NCBI RefSeq assembly: GCF_900070355.1
Contig: NZ_LN849456.1
Coordinates: 1,736,001 to 1,800,000, forward strand
DNA from: Devriesea agamarum
GTDB taxonomy: Bacteria; Actinomycetota; Actinomycetes; Actinomycetales; Dermabacteraceae
Direction of reading: 5' to 3'
DNA: 64,000 nucleotides
The notes beneath the pieces are model-generated. The model was not told the origin of the DNA and did no database searches. It was given only the letters and a program-made list of their open reading frames with translations. Of this stretch, positions 56,027 to 64,000 are shown in pieces. The translations under genes and the position numbers were made by a program. Position 1 is the stretch's first letter. Each line of letters starts with the position of its first letter.

Positions 56027-57502
56027 ATGTTCTCCACTTCTCCGTTGCGCCTCGCTGTCATCGGCGCAGGTCCGGCCGGCATTTATGCTGCCGAGACACT
56101 CACGAAGACCGACGCCGTCAAGTCCGGCGAACTGCCCGTCGCCATTGACCTTTTCGATCAGCTCCCTACACCGTTCGGGCTGATTCGCTACGGCGTGGCG
56201 CCCGACCATCCTCGGATCAAAGGGATTATCACCGCGCTGCACCGTATCCTCGGCCGTGGCGATATCCGTTTCTTTGGCAACGTGGCGTTCGGAACCGATC
56301 TGACCCTCGCTGAACTGCGCGAACACTATGACGCAATCATTTTCGCCACCGGTGCGTTAAAGGATGCCGCACTTGATATTCCGGGAATCGACCTCGACGG
56401 CTCCTACGGCGGTGCCGACTTTGTAGCCTGGTACGACGGTAACCCCGACTATCCGCGCACCTGGCCGTTGACTGCTGAGCAGGTGGCTGTGATCGGCAAC
56501 GGAAATGTGGCCTTGGACATCGCCCGGGTGCTCGCGAAATCTGCCGACGAGCTGCTGACCACTGAAATTCCAGCCAATGTGTATGAAGGTCTCGCGGCAT
56601 CGCCGGTGACCGATGTGCACGTGTTCGGGCGCCGTGGACCCTGCCAGGTCAAGTTCACTCCTTTGGAGACCCGGGAACTCGCCCATCCACGCGGAGTGCA
56701 GATGGTGCTCGATCCCCGGGACTTCGACCAGGTGTCCGACGAGGAATGGGAAATCGTCTCGCGCGATAACCGTCAAAAGCAGGTAGTTGACACCTTCACC
56801 CGCTGGTTGGAGGAGCAAAAGGAGCGCGAAGCGTCGGGGGCTGAACCCGTGGATGCCCACGGCAACCCGGTCCAGCGTCGCCTGCACCTGCACTTTTGGC
56901 ATCGTCCGGTCGAGGTGCTCGGCACGGACGGCAAGGTGACCGGGATGCGGTTTGAACGCACGCGGCTCGATGAATCGGGAGCGATCGTCGGCACTGGCGA
57001 GATGGTGGACTACGAGCTCGGCGCTGTGTACCGGGCTGTTGGCTATTTCGGAACCGAGCTGCCGGAGATCCCCTTCAATACGCAGCGCGGGGTGATCCGT
57101 AATGCCGCCGGGCGGGTGTTGGACGAGAACGATTCGCCGATCCCGGGTTTGTACACCAACGGGTGGATTAAGCGTGGACCGGTGGGGCTGATCGGCGCGA
57201 CGAAGTCCGATGCGCTGGAGACCATCACCTGTCTGCTGGAGGATCTACCGAATCTAGTTCCGGCTCCGGATCGAGACCCTGAATCTACCTTCCGTCTGCT
57301 GGATTCCAAGGGCGTGGATTACACCACCTGGGAAGGCTGGCTGCGTTTGGAAGAGCATGAGAAGGCGCTCGGCGCCGAGACGTTGGATGCCGACGGCAAT
57401 CCGCGGGCCCGGGTCAAGGTGGTTGAGCGCGACGAGATGGTCGCCATTGCCGGTCATCGTGCTGAACTTGATGAGGACAACGCGCCGTCCGCATCTGCGT
57501 GA
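56027..57502 (+). CDS. ferredoxin--NADP+ reductase, FprA/adrenodoxin-reductase type
   Basis: Starting at ATG 56027 (CGAGGG upstream) this is 491 residues. The FAD site is LAVIGAGPAGIYAAETL, then PFGLIRYGVAPDHP and IFATGALKD. The NADP site is VAVIGNGNVALDIARVL with VHVFGRRGPCQVKFT. The C-terminal FAD site is YTNGWIKRGPVGLIGATKSDA. It moves electrons between NADPH and ferredoxin for P450 or iron-sulfur enzymes. The protein ends with a polar tail of about 20 residues. Confidence 0.92.
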   Translation: MFSTSPLRLAVIGAGPAGIYAAETLTKTDAVKSGELPVAIDLFDQLPTPFGLIRYGVAPDHPRIKGIITALHRILGRGDIRFFGNVAFGTDLTLAELREHYDAIIFATGALKDAALDIPGIDLDGSYGGADFVAWYDGNPDYPRTWPLTAEQVAVIGNGNVALDIARVLAKSADELLTTEIPANVYEGLAASPVTDVHVFGRRGPCQVKFTPLETRELAHPRGVQMVLDPRDFDQVSDEEWEIVSRDNRQKQVVDTFTRWLEEQKEREASGAEPVDAHGNPVQRRLHLHFWHRPVEVLGTDGKVTGMRFERTRLDESGAIVGTGEMVDYELGAVYRAVGYFGTELPEIPFNTQRGVIRNAAGRVLDENDSPIPGLYTNGWIKRGPVGLIGATKSDALETITCLLEDLPNLVPAPDRDPESTFRLLDSKGVDYTTWEGWLRLEEHEKALGAETLDADGNPRARVKVVERDEMVAIAGHRAELDEDNAPSASA

Positions 57503-57540
57503 TGTCGATGGGCGCGGCACTGTCGCCGAATTCCGCGTGG

Positions 57541-57578
57541 ATCGGATGCCCTGGATGCCCTCACTCAGGGCATCCGAT
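57541..57578. terminator. hairpin after the ferredoxin reductase gene
   Basis: Twelve-base arms ATCGGATGCCCT and AGGGCATCCGAT with a second, alternative nine-base pairing inside. The T-run is weak. Confidence 0.75.
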
Positions 57579-57658
57579 ACCCAGGATGGGCCGTGCCCCT
57601 GGGCCGATACCGACCGCGGCTGACGCGCACCTGGGCTGATGGCCGCTCAGAGGCCCGA

Positions 57659-58006
57659 TCAGGACCAGCCGATGACCGCGTCCTGCAATGCAGCTGTGTC
57701 GACTTTGCCGAAGCTATCGCGCGGTAGGGCACCGGCGGGAAGCCCTTCAACGATCAACCCGACCTGGTCCCCGTTCTGGGCATCGTCCGCACGTTTATGG
57801 TCTCGGTCAATACGCGCGATCTTTACGGTGTGCCTCTGCTCATTGAGGGTGTAGACGGCAGTCTGGCCTGCGTTGACTTTGCCAAACGTGATCACGCTCA
57901 GCAACACGACGTCTCGCGCCCCAAACGCAATCGCGTCATGAATGTCAGCGCTAAACGAGGAGGTCGGTACGGGCCTGGAATCTGAACGACGTGAGAATAT
58001 CCCCAT
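57659..58006 (-). CDS. small protein with an EF-Tu domain 2-like barrel
   Basis: This 115-residue protein has no GTPase core. Its middle part (about 19-95) reads FSADIHDAIAFGARDVV, then GKVNAGQTAVYTL and KIARIDRDHKRADDAQNGDQVGLIVEGL. This follows the pattern of domain 2 of EF-Tu (F-x-x-x-V-x-D, G-x-V-x-x-G, A-x-x-G-D-x-V-x-L-x-x-x-G). A role in translation, tRNA or stress is inferred only. It lies 29 bp after the AlaA-like gene on the same strand, so they may share a transcript. Confidence 0.7.
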   Translation of the reverse strand: MGIFSRRSDSRPVPTSSFSADIHDAIAFGARDVVLLSVITFGKVNAGQTAVYTLNEQRHTVKIARIDRDHKRADDAQNGDQVGLIVEGLPAGALPRDSFGKVDTAALQDAVIGWS

Positions 58007-58035
58007 GTCCGGATCCTATCGTTCACGGTAGATCG

Positions 58036-59247
58036 TTAACGGCGAATTGTGCCGAGGAAGTCTGCAAGACGCCCCATAGCATCGGTCAAGATATTCACAT
58101 CAGGCAAAGTCACCACCCGGAAGTGATCGGGTTCAGACCAGTTAAATCCGGTGCCCTGCACGATCAGCAGTTTCTTTTCCCGCAGAAGTTCCAGCGCAAA
58201 TTGCACATCGTCGTCAACCCGATACATCTCACGGTCAATACGCGGAAACAGATAGAGCGCTCCCTGCGCTTTTTCGCAGGTGATACCCGGGATTTGCGTG
58301 AGCAGACGGTGCGCCACCGACATCTGTTCGTACAGCCGACCGTTGGGCAAAATCAGGTCGTTGATTGACTGGTAGCCGCCCAGGGCAGTGGCGACCACAT
58401 GCTGAGCGGGCACATTGGGGCACAGTCGCATATTCGCTAAAACATCGAGACCTTCAATGAAGTTACTGGCGTGTTCTTTGGGTCCATAAAGCGTCATCCA
58501 ACCGGACCGGAAACCCGCCACCCGGTACGCTTTCGACAGCCCATTAAAGGTGATGGATAGAAGGTCGGGGGCGAGCTGAGCCACTGAAGTGTGGGTGGCA
58601 TCGTCATACAAAATTTTGTCGTAGATTTCGTCGGCGAGCAGGAGCAGGCCGTGCTCACGGGCAATGGCGATCATGCCTTCCAGCACCGACGGCGGATAGA
58701 CCGCACCGGTGGGGTTATTTGGGTTGATAATGACCAGTGCTTTGGTGCGGGGCGTGACCTTGGCTGCGAGGTCTTCAAGGTCGGGCCACCAGTGGTTGGA
58801 TTCATCGCAGCGATAGTGCACCGGGGTTCCCCCGGCAAGTGCCACACAGGCCGTCCACAGCGGATAATCCGGGGCAGGGATCAACACTTCATCGCCGTTG
58901 TCCACGAGCGCCTGCAGCGACATTTGGATCAGCTCGCTGACCCCGTTGCCGAGATACACATCGTCGAGTTCAATACCGGGCATGCCCTTGGTCTGGTAAT
59001 ACTGCGCCACCGCACGCCGCGCGGCAGGGATACCCTTCGAGTCGGAGTATCCCTGCGCCGTCGGAAGCATGCGGATCATGTCGACCAGGATTTCGTCCGG
59101 GGCTTCAAACCCGAACGGGGCTGGGTTGCCGATGTTCAGCTTGATGATTTTCTGTCCCTCAGCCTCCATCCTGGCGGCCTCAGCGGGCACCGGTCCTCTG
59201 ATTTCGTAGCAGACGTGGCGCAGCTTTGAGGACTGGGTGAAGATCAT
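58036..59247 (-). CDS. alaA: alanine-synthesising aminotransferase (AlaA-like, class I/II)
   Basis: ATG 59247 follows GGAGGGG and gives 403 residues. The protein is a PLP enzyme that uses glutamate to turn pyruvate into alanine. It has IKLNIGNPAPFGFEAPDEI, the NPNNPTGAVY motif, DEIYDKILYD and the PLP lysine in FNGLSKAYRVAGFRSGWM. The arginine for the carboxylate lies near HFRVVTLPD. An upstream frame to 59340 lacks a site. Confidence 0.92.
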   Translation of the reverse strand: MIFTQSSKLRHVCYEIRGPVPAEAARMEAEGQKIIKLNIGNPAPFGFEAPDEILVDMIRMLPTAQGYSDSKGIPAARRAVAQYYQTKGMPGIELDDVYLGNGVSELIQMSLQALVDNGDEVLIPAPDYPLWTACVALAGGTPVHYRCDESNHWWPDLEDLAAKVTPRTKALVIINPNNPTGAVYPPSVLEGMIAIAREHGLLLLADEIYDKILYDDATHTSVAQLAPDLLSITFNGLSKAYRVAGFRSGWMTLYGPKEHASNFIEGLDVLANMRLCPNVPAQHVVATALGGYQSINDLILPNGRLYEQMSVAHRLLTQIPGITCEKAQGALYLFPRIDREMYRVDDDVQFALELLREKKLLIVQGTGFNWSEPDHFRVVTLPDVNILTDAMGRLADFLGTIRR

Positions 59248-59315
59248 GATGCCCCTCCGATGTGGTCGAAGGCCCAGCCTATAAAACGCCTCGCGGTAGC
59301 GGGGGCCGATTGCGT

Positions 59316-60632
59316 TTATGAGGCACTCTGCAGCGTCCACTCGTGGGCGTGACCCGCAGGTTCTTGCTGGTCGAGGTGGTCGCCGCTGGGGGCCATCGCC
59401 AGGCCACTGAACGCCGAGCGGATGCTGAATGCTTCCCCTCCGCCTGCCAGAAGGTGCCAGCGGCGGCGGGTTCCCGCGGAGTCGTAGGTGGTTTCTGCGT
59501 TGGGAACGGTCACCACCGGCACTCCGACCTGGCCTTTACCTCCGTCAAGACCCAGCATGACGGTGCGGGAGTCGTCGGTGATGCTGTAGGTGAAGTCCTC
59601 AGCCTGGGTCACGCTCCACAGCTGCCCCTGGCCGCCGACGTCCTGGACGGTGAGTGCGGAGGCACCTTCCCGTCGGGTCAAAGCTTTCCCGGTGGCTGCG
59701 TGCACGATCCGGTAGGTGCCGGGTTGAGCGCGGCGGCCTGCGGTGTAGTAGTAGGCGCGGACGTCGTCGATCGCATAATGCGCCGGAAGGTGCTGGTCCA
59801 CGGGTTTGCCGAGGTGTCCTTCGAGGCTGAGCACAATGTGCCTGGACATGCGGGCCAATGATGCATGCGGGGCTTTGAGGTCCCAGGCGAGGTGGCGGTC
59901 GAAATAGAAGCGGAGGTGGTCATCGCGCCGTTCGACCCCGAACAGGTGATAGTCGGTGCTGATGTCCGCGAGCCCAGTTTGATAGTTGTGTCCGCCAAAT
60001 GCCATGTGTTTGTCACCCCAGGTGTGGGTGGCCATGTCCATGCTGGTGAAGTGGAAGGTTTCTTCGATATCGATCTCGGGGTGAGGGTCTGCGCCGTTGA
60101 GAAGTTCGGGGCCACCGTTGAGGTTGGAGGATTGCAGCCACACAGCGGAAAGCACGTTAGCTGCGGATGGCAGAACTTTCGCTTTGACCTCGATATATGT
60201 GCACACGCCGGGCACGTCGAGGGTGGATTCAACAGCACCGAATGTGTAGGCGGGGCCTCCCGCGCTGCCATCGAGGTGTCCTTTGGCGGCGGCTAGGCGC
60301 AGCTGTCCATCGGTAACCGCAACGTTTTTGTCGGAGAATGTGCCCTCGCCTGAGACGGGGTACCACAGGCCGCGGTGCCAGATCGAGTTGCTGCGGGCGG
60401 GGTTAGAGAAGTCGTCGCCGAGAGCGGGAATAACGCTCCAGCCTGCGTTGGGGTCCCAGGTGGCGCCGGGCGCTGCGAAGGCCGTTTGCCAGGCCGGGCC
60501 GAGACCGAATCCCAAACCGGTGGCTGCAAGAACCGCTCCTTTGAACAGGGTGCGGCGTCGGCACGAGGTGCCGTCGGCTGTAACAGAACCGTCGTCCGAG
60601 GCGGAGTACGGGGTTCCATGAAGTGTGGGCAT
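59316..60632 (-). CDS. Tat-exported GH16 glycosidase with a C-terminal ricin-type domain
   Basis: ATG 60632 gives about 438 residues. The twin-arginine leader has SCRRRTLFKGAVLAATGLGFG and a cut near AFAAPGA. The catalytic domain (about 60-300) has the GH16 motif PEIDIEETF, in which the two glutamates act as nucleophile and acid/base. The rest (about 305-438: GTYRIVHAATGKALTRREGASALTVQDVGGQGQLWSV) is ricin-B-like, for sugar binding. Substrate may be a beta-glucan, agar-type galactan or host galactoglycan. It is divergent from alpha-galactosidase, so galactose-containing glycans are a fair guess. Confidence 0.85.
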   Translation of the reverse strand: MPTLHGTPYSASDDGSVTADGTSCRRRTLFKGAVLAATGLGFGLGPAWQTAFAAPGATWDPNAGWSVIPALGDDFSNPARSNSIWHRGLWYPVSGEGTFSDKNVAVTDGQLRLAAAKGHLDGSAGGPAYTFGAVESTLDVPGVCTYIEVKAKVLPSAANVLSAVWLQSSNLNGGPELLNGADPHPEIDIEETFHFTSMDMATHTWGDKHMAFGGHNYQTGLADISTDYHLFGVERRDDHLRFYFDRHLAWDLKAPHASLARMSRHIVLSLEGHLGKPVDQHLPAHYAIDDVRAYYYTAGRRAQPGTYRIVHAATGKALTRREGASALTVQDVGGQGQLWSVTQAEDFTYSITDDSRTVMLGLDGGKGQVGVPVVTVPNAETTYDSAGTRRRWHLLAGGGEAFSIRSAFSGLAMAPSGDHLDQQEPAGHAHEWTLQSAS

Positions 60633-60752
60633 CGTTGCTTCCTTCGTGTGACATGGCGGCAAGGCGTAAGCACGACACACGATGAGCGCGCTAGTGCTTG
60701 AGCGGAGACTACCCCGCTGATATTGCGACCGCTAGCGATCACAGCCCCTGCC

Positions 60753-60768
60753 TGAAAGTACGTTTTCA
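60753..60768. promoter_or_regulatory. candidate LacI-type operator in the GH16/GH36 divergent spacer
   Basis: TGAAAGTACGTTTTCA has arms TGAAA and TTTCA around six bases, the usual LacI-family shape. It lies 8 bp before a good -35 of the GH36 promoter. Confidence 0.5.
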
Positions 60769-60775
60769 CAAGCCA

Positions 60776-60805
60776 TTGACCACCGATTACTCATCGGTTT
60801 ATATC
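60776..60805 (+). promoter_or_regulatory. promoter of the alpha-galactosidase operon with a dyad in the spacer
   Basis: -35 TTGACC (60776-60781) and -10 TATATC (60800-60805) are 18 bases apart. The spacer carries ACCGAT and ATCGGT arms (60782-60798), another possible repressor site. Confidence 0.6.
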
Positions 60806-60957
60806 TAAAACAGGCGTCTGACGTGGAGCCTTGGGGGCACGATCTGCTGCCAGCTATTGGCCCGGCACATACCCCACCCCGTGCCACAGCATCACCGTTC
60901 ACCGCCGCGCCGTACCCCTGATATTCCTGCCCGCTCAGCCAGCACCGGAGCCAATTC

Positions 60958-63276
60958 ATGAGCCGTCCGACTCACCGCATTCACCTCGCGACCGACCAGG
61001 TAAGCCTCCTGCTCGACGTCACCGAGGCGCACGTTCCGACGATTGTGCACTGGGGCGCCTCCCTAGGTGACCTGAGTGCGGCCGATGCCGACGCCATTGC
61101 GGTCGATGCCGTCGAGTTCTCCCCGGAAAGCGCTCCGGACCTCACCCTGAAGCCGTCGATCCTTCCCCAACAGGCCGATGGCTGGGACGGAAACCCGGGC
61201 ATCATGGGGTACCGGGATGGCGGCGGCGACTTTTCCCCTCAGTTCACCGTGACCGGCGTCTACCTGGTTGAGCACGAACACGACGCTGCGCGAGCAGCCG
61301 GAGCCACCGCGCCCGTACCCTCGGATGCGTCCGATGGCGGGCGCGAGCTGGACGCATTTACTCAAACCGGCCCCGCGCTGGTGCGTTTTGACCTGGCCGA
61401 TGACACCGCTCAGCTCAAGGCCGTGCTAGAGGTTGAAATGCTGCCGAGCGGGCTGGTCCGGATGCGGATGCGTCTGGCAAACACCGGAACCAGCCTGTAC
61501 AACCTGCACGCCCTCACGCTGACCTATCCGCTTCCCATGGAGGCGACGCAGATCCTTGATTTCGCAGGTCGCTGGGGCAAGGAGAGGTCTCCTCAGACCC
61601 GGGACATCACGGTGGGCACTCATCTGCGTGAGAACCGGAAGGGACGCACGGGCGCCGATTCCACGTATGTTCTGCACGCAGGCACCGAAGATTTCGGGTT
61701 CCAGCGCGGAGAGATCTGGGCGTTGCACGTGGCCTGGTCTGGTAACCATCGGGCGTATGTGGAAAAGCTCTCCAGTGGCCACCAGGTCCTGGGCGGTGGC
61801 GAGTTGCTTATGCCCGGGGAAGGCAGACTCCAAGAAGGCGAGGAGTACACCACGCCATGGCTGTACGGGGCCTACGGTATGGGCCTTGACACCATCGCGC
61901 ACCAGTTCCACCGGTACCTGAGGTCTCGTCCGCAGCATGTCGATACCGCGCGTCCGGTCACGTTGAACGTGTGGGAAGCCGTCTATTTCGACCACAACTT
62001 TGAGCGTCTGCGCAATCTCGCTGACCGTGCAGCAGCCCTGGGCGTGGAACGGTATGTGCTGGATGACGGCTGGTTCGGTTCGCGCCGCGATGACCGGTCC
62101 GGCCTCGGCGACTGGTATGTATCCAAGGACATGTGGCCCGACGGCTTGGGCCCGCTTGTCGATCATGTCACCGGCTTGGGAATGCAGTTCGGCCTGTGGT
62201 TCGAGCCTGAGATGATCAACGAGGATTCCGACCTGGCACGCCTGCACCCCGAGTGGATTATGGCCACCGGTGATCGTCTGCCGATTCAGCGGCGCCACCA
62301 GCAGGTGCTGAACCTGTCGATCCCGGCAGCGTATGAGCACATTCGTGACCGCATGGTGGATCTGCTCACCGAGTACAACATTTCCTACATCAAATGGGAC
62401 CACAATCGCGATCTGATCGACGCGGGCACGCAGCCCGTCGGTCAGGCAGCCATTCACGAGCAGACCCTTGCCACCTACCGATTGTTCGACGAGTTGCAGG
62501 CCCGGTTCCCCCACTTAGAAATCGAGTCATGCAGTTCCGGTGGCGCCCGCATCGACCTGGGGATCATGGAACGCTCCGACCGCGTGTGGGTGTCGGATTG
62601 CATCGATCCGCTCGAACGCCAGCACATGAACCGGTGGACAGCTCAGCTGCTCCCCTTGGAGCTGATGGGCAGCCATATTGCGTCCGGTGAGTCCCACACC
62701 ACGGGGCGTCTGCATCCGATCGCGTTTCGGTGCGCCACCGCCCTGTTCGGACATCTGGGAATCGAATGGGATCTCGCTCAGGCCACCGAGGATGAAATGG
62801 CGGCGCTGCGCGAATGGATCGCATACTACAAGCGCCATCGCGACCTGATTTGCTCGGGTGAGCTGGTGCGTGCTGACCGCGGGGAAGACTCGATGTGGGT
62901 TAGCGGGGTCGTTGATCGCGACGCCTCCCGGGCACTGTTTTCCATCGCATCCGTTGCCCGTTCCTCGGTGACTCCACGCGGCCGTATCCGTCTTCCCGGT
63001 CTGGATGCCTCCCGCCGGTATCGGGTGCGTCCGCGCGTCATCGGCAGCATGCCGGTCGGGTTCGCTCTGCCGCGATGGGCACGTCCGACTGCCGACGGCT
63101 GCGGATATGACGGCATCACCCTGCCCGGACAGGTTCTTGCGACCTGCGGATTGCAGGCCCCGCTGATGAGCCCTGATTCCGTGCTGCTGTTGGAAGTAGA
63201 CACTGATCCCGCTGAGTCCGATGCCGCAGGCGCCCGCCGCCGCGGCGCGCCCACTCATCGCGCTGAGCTCACCTGA
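60958..63276 (+). CDS. alpha-galactosidase, family GH36
   Basis: This 772-residue cytosolic enzyme removes terminal alpha-galactose. It has an N-terminal beta-sandwich, then the TIM barrel: YVLDDGWFGSRRDD, GLWFEPEMIN, the nucleophile aspartate in YIKWDHNRDL, LEIESCSSGGARIDLG, and the acid/base aspartate in WVSDCIDPLERQ. GGAG precedes ATG. No signal peptide; it acts on imported sugars. The next gene is an ABC sugar permease. Confidence 0.95.
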   Translation: MSRPTHRIHLATDQVSLLLDVTEAHVPTIVHWGASLGDLSAADADAIAVDAVEFSPESAPDLTLKPSILPQQADGWDGNPGIMGYRDGGGDFSPQFTVTGVYLVEHEHDAARAAGATAPVPSDASDGGRELDAFTQTGPALVRFDLADDTAQLKAVLEVEMLPSGLVRMRMRLANTGTSLYNLHALTLTYPLPMEATQILDFAGRWGKERSPQTRDITVGTHLRENRKGRTGADSTYVLHAGTEDFGFQRGEIWALHVAWSGNHRAYVEKLSSGHQVLGGGELLMPGEGRLQEGEEYTTPWLYGAYGMGLDTIAHQFHRYLRSRPQHVDTARPVTLNVWEAVYFDHNFERLRNLADRAAALGVERYVLDDGWFGSRRDDRSGLGDWYVSKDMWPDGLGPLVDHVTGLGMQFGLWFEPEMINEDSDLARLHPEWIMATGDRLPIQRRHQQVLNLSIPAAYEHIRDRMVDLLTEYNISYIKWDHNRDLIDAGTQPVGQAAIHEQTLATYRLFDELQARFPHLEIESCSSGGARIDLGIMERSDRVWVSDCIDPLERQHMNRWTAQLLPLELMGSHIASGESHTTGRLHPIAFRCATALFGHLGIEWDLAQATEDEMAALREWIAYYKRHRDLICSGELVRADRGEDSMWVSGVVDRDASRALFSIASVARSSVTPRGRIRLPGLDASRRYRVRPRVIGSMPVGFALPRWARPTADGCGYDGITLPGQVLATCGLQAPLMSPDSVLLLEVDTDPAESDAAGARRRGAPTHRAELT

Positions 63277-63382
63277 GTTTGTCACAGACGTCCCCGGGCA
63301 TCCTCCACGCCCGGGGATCCCTCCTCCTTCACCCATCACCGCCTTCGAGCCGAAACAACTACATCGCCCGGAAAGGAACGAC

Positions 63383-64000
63383 GATGTCTCCTCCAGCAGC
63401 TGTGTCGCAGTCACCGGCGACTCCGCGTCGCCGCAAACATCGTGACGACACGAAGATTGCCCTGCTGTTCATCTTGCCGGCAACCATTGGCCTGCTTGTC
63501 TTCTTGATCTGGCCTCTGATTACCGGGATCTACTACTCCTTCACCGAGTACGACGTCCTCACTCCGCCGAAGTGGACGGGTCTGAGTAACTACTCCCAGA
63601 TGCTGGGCGACCCGGTGTTCTGGAACGCCATCTGGGTGACCGTCGAATACGTGCTGATCAATATCGGCGTGCAGACTGTGCTCGCCCTGGTCATCGCGGT
63701 GTTGATGCACCGGCTCACCCAGTCGACCTGGCTGCGCTCGATCATTCTGGCGCCCTACCTGGTCTCCAACGTCGTGGTCGCGCTCATATTCCTGTGGATG
63801 CTGGATGCTCAGCTGGGCATCGTAAACATGGCGATCGAAGCGCTCGGGTTCAATGCCGTGCAGTTTTGGAGCGACTCAAACCTTGCGATTCCCACCATCG
63901 CACTGGTGAATGTGTGGCGCCACATGGGATACACGGCTCTGCTGCTGTTCGCCGGTCTGCAAGCCATCCCTGACAACCTCTACGAAGCAGCCCGCACGGA
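63383..64000 (+). CDS. ABC sugar transporter permease, MalF/UgpA type (partial)
   Basis: AAAGGA precedes ATG 63383 and the frame stays open to the end of the window (206 residues seen). The start reads MSPPAAVSQSPATPRRRKHR, then a first helix (IALLFILPATIGLLVFLIWPLITGIYYSF). Further helices and the EAA loop start IPDNLYEAAR follow, the place where the ATPase docks. It probably imports galactosides for the upstream enzyme; the binding protein, second permease and regulator would lie beyond the window. Confidence 0.92.

Overview
The window is GC-rich actinobacterial chromosome. The evidence is a solitary GroEL controlled by two CIRCE boxes, an adjacent LytR_C/DUF3263 pair, a bacterial XPB helicase with its Helicase_C_3-type companion, a PhoP-like response regulator, many small proline-rich membrane proteins, GTG/TTG starts, ATGA start-stop overlaps and a few leaderless-looking promoters. 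The gene set fits the order Micrococcales or relatives, possibly Dermabacteraceae-like, but the sequence alone does not fix a genus. No phage, plasmid, insertion sequence or CRISPR array is visible.

Layout. 1-398 is the tail of a membrane protein. 399-2982 is a gene-poor, AT-richer stretch with a pentanucleotide repeat and an AT-rich palindrome. 2983-5465 is a drug-efflux MFS gene and its likely TetR regulator, with a dyad and scattered GGTCAA-type repeats upstream. 5873-17990 holds housekeeping and accessory genes: S9 peptidase, ThiD, cardiolipin synthase, Bax-inhibitor-like protein, YggS, a type I sulfatase, and a three-gene operon whose last gene carries a frameshift. After tRNA-Leu(TAA) come the Helicase_C_3 protein, gnd, XPB, LapA-like protein and a PhoP/PhoR-type two-component pair (18264-27814). 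27847-36902 has DUF4031, DUF418, an RNase HI fused to an NTF2-like domain, an MFS transporter, a small hydrolase, and a NarL-type two-component pair followed by two unknown membrane proteins.

37180-40737 is a tightly coupled TVP38 plus two GT4 glycosyltransferase operon, probably for membrane glycolipids. 40946-45582 is groEL, a polysaccharide deacetylase, LytR_C, DUF3263 and ung. 45823-47787 is a siderophore-interacting protein divergent from a TetR regulator, with a dyad between them. 48081-51518 has tRNA-Thr, a DsbA-like thioredoxin and a membrane Ser/Thr kinase. 51668-54373 is a copper operon (CsoR-type box, copZ, copA). 54926-59247 holds a FocA-type channel, a ferredoxin-NADP reductase, an isolated EF-Tu-domain-2-like protein and an AlaA-type aminotransferase. 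59316-64000 is a carbohydrate locus: a Tat-exported GH16 enzyme with a ricin-type domain, divergent from a GH36 alpha-galactosidase and an ABC sugar permease that runs off the end.

A recurring oddity is short, degenerate tandem repeats at gene ends and in spacers (about 5777-5875, 14699-14801, 45662-45831, 49045-49107). One such array lies in frame inside the siderophore-interacting protein (46056-46155). I found no system that I can defend as entirely new. The best leads are this repeat pattern, the frameshifted operon at 16423-17990, the free-standing EF-Tu-domain-like protein, the RNase HI-NTF2 fusion and the divergent GH16/GH36 control region.
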